A DNA stretch of 6,409 nucleotides from Ruminococcaceae bacterium UBA1447 (GCA_002329225.1 DCTF01000138.1:6996-13404); one strand, 5' to 3'; shown: positions 1-6,272, numbered from the stretch's first letter. Made by a program: numbers and translations. The notes: a model not told the origin generated them from the sequence alone.

Positions 1-1657
1 TCGAGTTCACTATGAAGAACTCCAAATCACGCAGTGCAAGTTCCGCCTTGCGGTTATTGCGTTTAATATTATGCTGGTTTGTAAGGGTTCCCCTGTGGAG
101 TTCAAGATAAAGTTCACCGGTGAAGGTGTTGGGGTTTTGGGCGGTTTCTTCAATGATTTTTACCGCCTCGCCTACAAGCATATGCTTTGCCTTAGGCACA
201 CCGTTAAGGTCTTCACAGCGCCTTGCAAGTTCAATCATCTCAAACTGAGGCCCGCCGCCACCGTCACCGAAGCCGTAGGCGCAAATACGTTTATCGGTAA
301 CGAATGTTTCCCGCAAGTTATCGCCGTAGCCGTCTTTAAGTTGGGAGTGGAGGGTTTCGGCATCGGGATAACAGTGGGTGGTGTTAAAGTGGGTGAATAC
401 CTTTGTGCCGTCAAGCCCCTGCCAATAGAAAGTGTCATAGGGGAAGGCGTTGGTGTCGTTCCAGCCGATTTTTGTGGTTAAAAAGTAATCCACGCCGCAG
501 GACTTCATTATTTGGGGAATAGCGGCGCTGTAGCCGAAGGTATCCGGCAACCAGAAGCAATTTGACGTGTAATTAAAATGCTTGCGGTTAAAACGCTGAC
601 CCCAGAGGAACTGCCTTACCATGGATTCACCGGAGGTTAGGTTACAGTCACATTCCACCCAAACGGCGCCGTTAGGTTCATAGCGGCCTTGAGCAACCTG
701 TTCTTTAATGCGCTCAAAAAGGGAGGGATAATGGGTTAAAATCATATCGCTGTGGCAGGTGGAACTTTGAATAAACTTATATTCGGGATACTGCTCCATA
801 AGGCTGAGCTGATTGGAATAGGTGCGGGCGCATTTTTTTACGGTTTCATCAACATGCCAGAGCCATGCCGTGTCCATATGGGAGTGGCCGATAACAAAGG
901 CGGTAGGCGCATCGTCGGCATTTTCCGACTCTAAAACCGCTTTCATAAAGGGTTTTGCCTGCCGCATACCCTCAAGGAAAGTTTGAGGGTCGGTATCCCC
1001 GGGGGAATAGTATAAGACCTTATGCATCTGATAAAGCGCATTGACAACCTGAGCACGGCGGAAACCGTCTTTGGGAAGAAACTCCGCCAATTGGTTTAAA
1101 GTGACCAGGTCAAAATAGAACTCCTGAATCTCTTCATTTTTGACACAGATGTCAACCCCGTCATAAGAAAAGTTGTAGTCTAAAAGAGGGGCATCCTCTA
1201 AAGGCATAACTCCCTTATAGGAGTGACCCGCATAATATTCAAAGACAAGATTAATAACTTCATCTTCTACGGGACTCATTTTAACCATATTACAATAATG
1301 GTTGCCGTGGCCGGTGAACACAATTTTTGAAGCAAAGGTGCCGAAGGGTTCGCCGTTCACCCACAAAAGAGCCTCATATCCTTCGATTTTAGGCCTTACG
1401 AACAGGGGCTTGCCCGCCATATCTTTTGTTACTTTCAGTTTCGCGGCGAACCAGCAGTAAAAACTTTCCCCTCCCCAGCGCCAACCTTTGGAGACAGGCG
1501 CAAAATGAGATTTGTCAGGTATTTTATGGAACTGCTCCGGAGTCTGAAATGCGGAACATTCAAGTTCGCCGACTTTTTCAAAAACAAGCGGTTCTATGGT
1601 TGATTCAAACCTTTTAAGTTTTCTCAACATTCTTTCAATTTGTTTTTCCGTAAGCAC
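1..1657 (-). CDS. GH38 alpha-mannosidase, N-terminal 552 residues (3' end outside window)
   Basis: This is a glycoside hydrolase family 38 alpha-mannosidase, which hydrolyses terminal alpha-mannosyl residues by a zinc-dependent retaining mechanism. No signal peptide is visible, so it is probably cytosolic and acts on imported oligosaccharides. Residues 1 to about 230 form the non-catalytic N-terminal region, including a beta-sandwich-like part (KGWRWGGESFYCWF at 57-70, LLWVNGEPFG at 97-106). The catalytic domain starts near 250. It contains GHSHMDTAWLW at 257-267, where H260 and D262 match the family zinc ligands, and FWLPDTFGYSAAIPQI at 368-383, where D372 matches the nucleophile and third zinc ligand. 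The helical-domain motif ELHRGTLTNQ is at 519-528. The fourth zinc ligand, expected in an HD motif further on, lies beyond the window. Bacterial members are usually about 1,000 residues, so roughly half is present. The start is a GTG with AAAGGA 9 nt upstream; an in-frame ATG at codon 10 is less likely. The family call is very secure; linkage specificity cannot be read here. Confidence 0.95.
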   Translation of the reverse strand, partial: MLTEKQIERMLRKLKRFESTIEPLVFEKVGELECSAFQTPEQFHKIPDKSHFAPVSKGWRWGGESFYCWFAAKLKVTKDMAGKPLFVRPKIEGYEALLWVNGEPFGTFASKIVFTGHGNHYCNMVKMSPVEDEVINLVFEYYAGHSYKGVMPLEDAPLLDYNFSYDGVDICVKNEEIQEFYFDLVTLNQLAEFLPKDGFRRAQVVNALYQMHKVLYYSPGDTDPQTFLEGMRQAKPFMKAVLESENADDAPTAFVIGHSHMDTAWLWHVDETVKKCARTYSNQLSLMEQYPEYKFIQSSTCHSDMILTHYPSLFERIKEQVAQGRYEPNGAVWVECDCNLTSGESMVRQFLWGQRFNRKHFNYTSNCFWLPDTFGYSAAIPQIMKSCGVDYFLTTKIGWNDTNAFPYDTFYWQGLDGTKVFTHFNTTHCYPDAETLHSQLKDGYGDNLRETFVTDKRICAYGFGDGGGGPQFEMIELARRCEDLNGVPKAKHMLVGEAVKIIEETAQNPNTFTGELYLELHRGTLTNQHNIKRNNRKAELALRDLEFFIVNS

Positions 1658-1666
1658 TTTATCAAA

Positions 1667-1672
1667 TCCTTT
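1667..1672 (-). promoter_or_regulatory. Ribosome binding site of the alpha-mannosidase
   Basis: AAAGGA lies 9 nt before the GTG at 1655-1657. It supports the GTG start over the in-frame ATG at 1628-1630, which is 27 bases downstream. Confidence 0.7.
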
Positions 1673-1685
1673 ACATATATTTTTA

Positions 1686-1716
1686 CGGGAGGCACAAAGT
1701 TTATTCCGGCCGCCCG
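1686..1716 (-). other. Imperfect stem-loop spanning the end of the QueG-like gene
   Basis: CGGGAGGC (1686-1693) and GCCGCCCG (1709-1716) can pair over 8 positions with one mismatch, around a 15-nt loop that contains the TAA stop of the QueG-like gene. On the minus-strand transcript the stem is followed by TAAAAATATA, not a run of U, so it is not a convincing intrinsic terminator. It could be a weak attenuator or a 3'-end stabilising hairpin, or be fortuitous. Confidence 0.3.
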
Positions 1717-2423
1717 TTATGTGAGTCGGACGTTTTAATATCAAGTATTGTTTTCCCTTTGCTGTAAGGGCAAACACTCATACAAACACCGCAGACCGCT
1801 CCGCGGCCTATATCTTTAAAAGCCGTTTTCATATATTGACTGCATTTTTCGGGCGAAAACATTTTCTCCCTATCAACTTCCGGCGACCATTCAATGCCCT
1901 TTATTGCTCCGGCAGGGCAGGCTCGTACACAAAGGTCGCATTCTGCACAGGGGGAAAACAAAATCGGGTCAGGAGTTTCAAACGGGCAGTCGGTAAACAA
2001 GGTGCCCAATCGTACACGGGAACCGTATCGGTTGTGCAAAAACAGACTGTTTTTACCTATAGTGCCCAAACCCGCCAAGCAGGCTGTTTTTTTATGGGAA
2101 TATCTGCCGGAGTAATGCCAGCCTTCGGAGTTGATTGTTTGTGAGGCGGCAACGGGTATGTACTTATAATCGGAACGCTCCAGGAACATCCCCGCTTCCA
2201 ACAAAACACGGTCAATAAAAGCATTGACCGTGCGGTAATGGTTAAAATAGGTGTGTGTGGGAGCCAAGTCCACTTCTTCAACTACGGAGTCCGAAAGTTT
2301 AACAACCACGCTCACCGCATATTTAAGGCTGCCGAAATCCCCGTCCTCTACTTTAGCAAAACCGACATCCACGGCCCCTAATGAGAGTATGAAATTTTTT
2401 ATTTGCTCTTGCAAATTTTCCAA
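1701..2423 (-). CDS. Short QueG-like protein with two [4Fe-4S] clusters
   Basis: A 240-residue protein related to epoxyqueuosine reductase (QueG/COG1600), a cytosolic cobalamin and double [4Fe-4S] enzyme family. The QueG-like segment CLAGLGTIGKNSLFLHNR lies at 115-132, followed by LGTLFTD at 139-145. Two ferredoxin-type motifs follow: C159-x2-C162-x2-C165-x3-C169-P, then C194, C211-x2-C214-x3-C218-P. That makes eight cysteines, enough for two [4Fe-4S] clusters. Classical QueG proteins are about 300-390 residues, often with C-terminal HEAT-like repeats for tRNA. This one stops soon after the last cysteine motif, and I see no D-[ST]-x-P segment before the AGLG motif as found in true QueG. Many clostridia have such short relatives of unknown substrate. 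The start is TTG: an in-frame TAG at 2433-2435 rules out anything earlier, and TAGGG lies 7 nt upstream. The gene follows its neighbour by 16 bp. The iron-sulfur and superfamily assignment is firm; a role in queuosine synthesis is doubtful. Confidence 0.85.
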   Translation of the reverse strand: MENLQEQIKNFILSLGAVDVGFAKVEDGDFGSLKYAVSVVVKLSDSVVEEVDLAPTHTYFNHYRTVNAFIDRVLLEAGMFLERSDYKYIPVAASQTINSEGWHYSGRYSHKKTACLAGLGTIGKNSLFLHNRYGSRVRLGTLFTDCPFETPDPILFSPCAECDLCVRACPAGAIKGIEWSPEVDREKMFSPEKCSQYMKTAFKDIGRGAVCGVCMSVCPYSKGKTILDIKTSDSHNGRPE

Positions 2424-2430
2424 TAAAAAA

Positions 2431-2435
2431 CCCTA
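2431..2435 (-). promoter_or_regulatory. Ribosome binding site fixing the TTG start of the QueG-like gene
   Basis: TAGGG sits 7 nt upstream of the TTG at 2421-2423. Its TAG is also the in-frame stop that blocks any longer start. It lies just after the TGA of the preceding gene (2440-2442), so translational coupling is plausible. Confidence 0.55.
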
Positions 2436-2439
2436 TTCA

Positions 2440-3000
2440 TCAGCTTTCAACGGTAATGGTCAAATAGCCGCCGGCGTCACCCATACGCGCGCCCTCCTCG
2501 TATGCGGTAGCTTTATAAACGCACTCGTAAACTCCTTTTTTGAGCCTTTTTTTCAGCTTATCGTTACTAATATATTCACCGGGTTTAAGCTGGGGGGAAA
2601 CATAAATCAATTCGCTGTCCAAAGTATAAAAAGAAAACTCCAAATCAAACTCACAGGCTTTAGGATTTTCCAACATGATATCGCCCATGGAGTAGCCGTC
2701 TTTGAAAGTTACCGTTTTGTTTAGCCGGAATCTGATTTCACCCTTGGGTATATCCTGAACATCCTGTAAGCCGTCCTCAATAGGGATTGTGCCCACAAGC
2801 ACCTCACCCCGTGGAGAAAAAAGAAAACCGATGTAGCTGAAAAAACCGACTTTTACCAAAGAAAAGACCAAGATTACAAACAGTATGCTCAGGGATACAC
2901 TAAGGGCAAGAGCCTTCTTTTTTGGATTGGAAAAAAGGTCAACCTTACTATTCAATTTGTTCGTTCTGCTGTTCCCCTTGCTCTTCCCTGCCTTGTTCAA
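2440..3000 (-). CDS. Single-pass membrane protein; ectodomain paralogous to the end of its upstream neighbour
   Basis: Unrecognised protein of 186 residues. A polar, Lys-rich N-terminus (1-30) precedes one hydrophobic segment at about 31-54 (ALALSVSLSILFVILVF and onward). By the positive-inside rule the remaining 130 or so residues should be outside the membrane. Residues 89-184 align by eye with 759-857 of the 875-aa neighbour. Shared landmarks are a single Cys followed by an acidic residue and Phe (C116; C789 there), then LIYVSPQLKPGEY (131-143) against MLYRSLGVKPGNY (802-814), then L..xxGxY and a C-terminal beta-rich stretch. The start is unsettled. TTG at 3000 is the first possible codon, because a TAG lies just upstream at 3004-3006; it has GGTGAT (3006-3011) 5 nt before it and overlaps the neighbour by 53 bp. 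TTG at 2955 would give 171 residues and an 8-bp overlap, but its nearest purine tract is 18 nt away. I infer an accessory or anchor role with the TasA-like protein encoded upstream. Confidence 0.85.
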   Translation of the reverse strand: MNKAGKSKGNSRTNKLNSKVDLFSNPKKKALALSVSLSILFVILVFSLVKVGFFSYIGFLFSPRGEVLVGTIPIEDGLQDVQDIPKGEIRFRLNKTVTFKDGYSMGDIMLENPKACEFDLEFSFYTLDSELIYVSPQLKPGEYISNDKLKKRLKKGVYECVYKATAYEEGARMGDAGGYLTITVES

Positions 3001-5575
3001 ACCCTATCACCAACTTAAATTTTGTGTAAACGGAGCCTACATGTTCGAAGGTGGAAGAATTATAACCAGACACCACCAGGTACAAATCATAAGTCCCGTA
3101 AGCCATCTCATCAAACAACTCAATTGTAGGCAAATAATTTCCGGGCTTTACACCTAATGAACGGTAGAGCATATTGTCATCTTTATCCAGAAGAGTAACA
3201 ATAAAATCACATTTGTTAGTTTCGACATTCCCCAAGTTAACAGGTATACGCTCATACCACTCGTCAATCATAAGTTCCGTGTTTGCGTAGAACTTAAAGG
3301 CTTTTTTATCGCCCTTTACATCCAGATTTTCCGTCTCGGCAAGCTGACGGGCTAAATCATATTCAATCTCCCTTACATTTCTGACCGGCTCCATAAGCCC
3401 CTTATAAACCGGAACCGCTTTTTGCGGCACTTTGTAAGAAAAAAGAGAAATACACAATACCATTACGCCGGCAAGAATTGCAAACAACAGCAAAAGAGCG
3501 GTGACTATTCTAATAACACTCGGAAGCTTGTACCAAAAACTATTGATTTTTACAAATGATCGTTTTATGGAATTGGCGGCCGATGATAAGCTGTAACCTT
3601 TCTTTTGCCGTTTCTGTTTCGGAGCCTTTTCACGCCGAACTTTGGGTTCTTTTGCTTCTGAGGGCTTCCGATGTTTGGGCGGTTTCGGCTCTTTAGTTTT
3701 TTCCAATTTTGCGGCTTTCGATTTTATTGTCTTTTCAGGCTTCGGCTTTTTTACTTTTTTAGACTTCGGCTCTTTTGGAACTTTTTCTTTTTTGGTTTTT
3801 TCCGCTTTCTTACGCTTCGGCTCAACCTTATTTTCAGGAAGAACCGGAGTTGCCTCAACAGTTTCGGATGGCAGAGTTTGAGAATCATCGGCTGTTTCTT
3901 TGCCTTCCGCCGGGGCGGAAAGGGAATCGGAAATGAGTTTTGCCAGATAGTTTTCTAAAACGGGAGGACTTTCCGGTTCCCGTGTAACCGGCTCCCCGCT
4001 CTCTTCTGCGGAAACTTCAAATTCTGCGGCTGTAAAGGAGTCTTCGGGCTCCTCTGTCTGTTCCTCTTCCTCCGGTTCCTGCGTTTTTAGTACCGCTTGG
4101 CTCACCAGTGAGGACATAAAAGCGGCAGCCTCCGCACCTCGTGCCAAAAGTTCCTCCGTTTCCTGTGCAGACTCTTCATCAATTTCTTCCGTCACGATTT
4201 CTTCAGTTTCCGACTCTTTTTCCGTGTAGGAAAAATCTTCCTGCAAGCGTGGTTGTTCATCATCTTCCGTTATGGTTTCTTCGCTTTCAGGTACAAATTC
4301 ATATATCGGTTCTTCATCTATCAGGCTTTTTGCTGACGGGGCTTCTTCTCCCTCCCCTTGATAAGGGTCAAAATCAGACCCGCTATCACCATCAGCTTCG
4401 GCAGGTAAATCATAAAGGTCTGTGCTTTCCGAGCCAGATTCGCTAAAATCAGAATATTCTCCGGCGTGGGAGGATGTTTTATCAGAAACATTTTCAGGCG
4501 GCGGAACTTCGGTTTTTCCGGGTTCTGAGGTGCTGTACACTCTTTGGAATCCTCCCCAGGGAGCAAAGGAGGTAGCGGCGGGCCGTTCTTCTTCCGGCTG
4601 AGTTTCGCTTCGGAAAGATTCCTGCTCAGTTTTTTCATCCTCATCCTCCCCTTTCTTAAAGAATCCGCCAAATTGAGTATATTCTTCCACGGCAGGTTCT
4701 TCGGCGGGTTCTTCTTCCGCCGCTGCCGTTTCTTCAATTAAAGCATCTGAACCGTCAGGGAAAAACTCCGCTTCAAGTTGAGTATATTCTTCAACAACGG
4801 GTTCGTCGGCAGATTTTTCTTCTACCTCTACCGCTTCTTCAATCAATGCAGCTGAACTTTCGGGCAAAAATTCAGGTTCGGCTCTTAATACATCTTCCTG
4901 CTCAGACTCAACTTCCGCAGATGCTTCCGATTCGGATTCAAAATAATCATTTTCCGAATGCGGAGTCTGTTCTTCTTTTTTTTCGGGGTTTGTATGTTCC
5001 TCAAAGAAGGTTGCGGCTCCGAATTCACGCCGGGGAGGTATGAGGAATTTCCCCCTCAATTCTTCAAGAATTTCATCAACCGGGTCTTTAAAACGCACCG
5101 TACTCTCGGCGGGATATTCCTCCTCGGGTTCTTCAGACAATACATTAGCCGGAACAGCCCCTTCGGCTATTCCGGCATTGTTTTCGTCTTCAAGAACAGG
5201 CAAGTCCTTCCCCTGCATTGCGGGGACGGAATCCTCTGCCTCTACCGATATATCTTCAGTTATTATCGTTTCGTTTTCAGGCTCCTGCGCCTGTGTTTCG
5301 GAAAGTTGTTTTTCCCTTTTTCTTTTTTCTTTATTAGCTTTTATCTTTTCAAGACGCTTTTCTTTTTTTGATAAGCGCTTTTCTTTATCTGCGGGTTTGT
5401 TTTCGGCGGTCGGGGTATGTCGGTTCGTTTCAGGTCGGCTGCCATCTATTTTTTCGCCTTCTGTTTGAGAAAGCTTTTTGTTCTGCATTGCCTCTTTGGC
5501 TGCCTGTGCCGCCCTTTCCCGATTCTTTCTTTCGTTTTTCTTTTTTGCCGCCGCTTTCCTGTTATTTGTTGCCAT
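2948..5575 (-). CDS. Giant charge-segregated membrane protein with K-rich/E-rich/K-rich cytoplasmic tail and exported C-terminal domain
   Basis: Unrecognised 875-residue protein. Residues 1 to about 95 are Lys/Arg-rich. About 97-580 is strongly acidic (by my count about 142 Asp/Glu in residues 101-580), low in complexity and probably disordered, with a two-copy 35-residue repeat at 235-304. Short ordered-looking islands occur, for example DPVDEILEELRGKFLIPP (164-181), a helix-like stretch at 475-497 and NYLAKLISDSL (542-552). Residues 581-660 are basic and Lys/Pro-rich (36 Lys/Arg in 80). One membrane helix follows at about 688-712, then a domain at 713-860 paralogous to the next gene's ectodomain, and a Gln/Glu-rich tail. 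The positive charge before the helix predicts a cytoplasmic N-terminus of about 687 residues and an exported C-terminus. The ATG has AGGAG 7 nt upstream, and the gene starts 23 bp after the TasA-like gene. Function is unknown. The low-complexity body could be an interaction scaffold, nucleic-acid-binding or membrane-associated; no enzyme motif is seen. Confidence 0.92.
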   Translation of the reverse strand: MATNNRKAAAKKKNERKNRERAAQAAKEAMQNKKLSQTEGEKIDGSRPETNRHTPTAENKPADKEKRLSKKEKRLEKIKANKEKRKREKQLSETQAQEPENETIITEDISVEAEDSVPAMQGKDLPVLEDENNAGIAEGAVPANVLSEEPEEEYPAESTVRFKDPVDEILEELRGKFLIPPRREFGAATFFEEHTNPEKKEEQTPHSENDYFESESEASAEVESEQEDVLRAEPEFLPESSAALIEEAVEVEEKSADEPVVEEYTQLEAEFFPDGSDALIEETAAAEEEPAEEPAVEEYTQFGGFFKKGEDEDEKTEQESFRSETQPEEERPAATSFAPWGGFQRVYSTSEPGKTEVPPPENVSDKTSSHAGEYSDFSESGSESTDLYDLPAEADGDSGSDFDPYQGEGEEAPSAKSLIDEEPIYEFVPESEETITEDDEQPRLQEDFSYTEKESETEEIVTEEIDEESAQETEELLARGAEAAAFMSSLVSQAVLKTQEPEEEEQTEEPEDSFTAAEFEVSAEESGEPVTREPESPPVLENYLAKLISDSLSAPAEGKETADDSQTLPSETVEATPVLPENKVEPKRKKAEKTKKEKVPKEPKSKKVKKPKPEKTIKSKAAKLEKTKEPKPPKHRKPSEAKEPKVRREKAPKQKRQKKGYSLSSAANSIKRSFVKINSFWYKLPSVIRIVTALLLLFAILAGVMVLCISLFSYKVPQKAVPVYKGLMEPVRNVREIEYDLARQLAETENLDVKGDKKAFKFYANTELMIDEWYERIPVNLGNVETNKCDFIVTLLDKDDNMLYRSLGVKPGNYLPTIELFDEMAYGTYDLYLVVSGYNSSTFEHVGSVYTKFKLVIGFEQGREEQGEQQNEQIE
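3596..3835 (-). other. Lys/Pro-rich juxtamembrane block of the 875-aa protein
   Basis: Encodes residues 581-660, with 36 Lys/Arg and recurrent KEPK/KPK-type units such as KEPKSKKVKKPKPEK and KTKEPKPPKHRK. The composition resembles a histone-H1-like tail, and it sits about 28 residues before the membrane helix on the predicted cytoplasmic face. The coding strand here is very purine-rich. Homology to histones is not claimed; only composition is similar. Confidence 0.8.
4664..4873 (-). repeat. Two tandem 105-bp coding repeats (35 residues each) in the acidic region
   Basis: Residues 235-269 and 270-304 of the 875-aa protein are tandem copies. Both begin EF[LF]P, continue with ALIEE, and end with VEEYTQ; the units lie at 4769-4873 and 4664-4768. 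The DNA copies have diverged but still share stretches such as TTGAGTATATTCTTC on the plus strand, indicating an older in-frame duplication rather than a fresh one. Confidence 0.85.
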
Positions 5576-5598
5576 CGATTAACTCCTATCCGGTTTTA

Positions 5599-6252
5599 TC
5601 AGCTTTCCCAAGGCAGAGTTTCCATGTGCCAGAACTGCGGATATCTGTCCACCTGCACCGCCTCCAACGTAAAAGCCAAACTGAGATTTGCACCGGAGGG
5701 AGAAATCGCCTTCATCTTATCGCCGTCAAAACCGGATATAATTAAAGGTAAAGCCTGAAAACTGTTATTGTCCAACTTGAGAACGGTCGCATAGTAAAAA
5801 CAAAAATCATTTTTCCGATTGTAAAACCACTTGCGTTGGTCCCCGCTATCAGAGGCTCCATAAGGTGTGGCTATGCCAAAGGGAATGAACGAATCCGCCT
5901 GCAGGATTTCGCCCCCCTTTTCCCACTGCTGTAAAACCTTAACGCGCAGATAGGCGGAACCCTTTCCTTTATAATTGGCAGTCACCCGCAACTTACCTAT
6001 ATAGTTTTCCGCCGCAGCGTTTGTTACATTTACATTCAGGCTCTTATCGGGATTTTGGTAGTGGCTTATAGGATTAACCGCACCTTCGAAACTAAGCTCA
6101 GCATAGGCATCAAAGTTTGAAAGACCGAACTGTCTGTTTGTAATGGCATCGCCCACTGTCAGCCATGCCAAGGTTATACTCGCAATCACCAACACGGCGG
6201 CAAGGGCTATCAGAACCGCTGCAGGCGGCCTACGCAATTTTAATTTTTTCAT
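5599..6252 (-). CDS. TasA/camelysin-like secreted protein with SipW-type leader
   Basis: A 217-residue exported protein resembling the SipW-dependent TasA/CalY group, which includes subunits of extracellular fibres. A basic N-terminus (KKLKLRR, 2-8) is followed by a hydrophobic core at about 9-28 and then LAWLTVGDAITNRQFGLSNFD (28-48). This matches the usual pattern of a leader ending in an A-[YFW]-[LF]-[ST] element, then a polar stretch with TN.F.xG. Other family-like features are YIGKLRVTANYKGKGSAYLRVKV (84-106), a beta-rich body, and the C-terminal FTLEAVQVDRYPQFW (194-208), which resembles the conserved end where an AVQ/AIQ is followed by an acidic residue. No LPXTG sorting motif or C-terminal anchor is seen. 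The ATG has AAAGGGG 8 nt upstream, and the gene starts 20 bp after the preceding stop. A dedicated SipW-like signal peptidase is expected but is not in the window. The family call rests on pattern recognition; fibre formation is inference. Confidence 0.78.
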   Translation of the reverse strand: MKKLKLRRPPAAVLIALAAVLVIASITLAWLTVGDAITNRQFGLSNFDAYAELSFEGAVNPISHYQNPDKSLNVNVTNAAAENYIGKLRVTANYKGKGSAYLRVKVLQQWEKGGEILQADSFIPFGIATPYGASDSGDQRKWFYNRKNDFCFYYATVLKLDNNSFQALPLIISGFDGDKMKAISPSGANLSLAFTLEAVQVDRYPQFWHMETLPWES

Positions 6253-6272
6253 CTGTTCAGCCCCTTTCGCGC

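Noticed and set aside
71..481. Plus-strand open frame of 136 codons
   Set aside because: It lies antisense to the GH38 catalytic region, which has clear conserved motifs on the minus strand; its translation shows no recognisable features.
1686..1716. Intrinsic terminator between the QueG-like gene and the mannosidase
   Set aside because: The stem has a mismatch and a 15-nt loop, and is followed by TAAAAATATA rather than a U-run, so it is listed only as a low-confidence stem-loop.
2399..2440. ATG overlapping the TGA of the membrane paralogue (TGATG), opening a 13-codon frame
   Set aside because: It is out of frame with the QueG-like gene and ends after 13 codons with no good ribosome binding site; probably fortuitous, though a minor role in coupling cannot be excluded.
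2251..2724. Plus-strand open frame of 157 codons crossing two minus-strand genes
   Set aside because: It is antisense to the N-terminus of the QueG-like gene and the end of the membrane paralogue, both of which have domain support; a shadow frame.
3642..3958. Phe-rich plus-strand frames that look like membrane proteins
   Set aside because: They are the antisense of AAG/AAA lysine codons in the basic block, which read as CTT/TTT; the hydrophobicity is an artefact.
4321..4737. Minus-strand open frame of 138 codons inside the large gene in another frame
   Set aside because: Its Lys/Pro/Arg-rich translation is what a frame shift of Glu-rich GAA/GAG codons produces; no separate ribosome binding site case and it is fully nested.
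5599..6252. M73 camelysin metallopeptidase activity for the TasA-like protein
   Set aside because: The resemblance is to the structural and leader features of the family; I see no HExxH or comparable metal-binding motif that would support protease activity.
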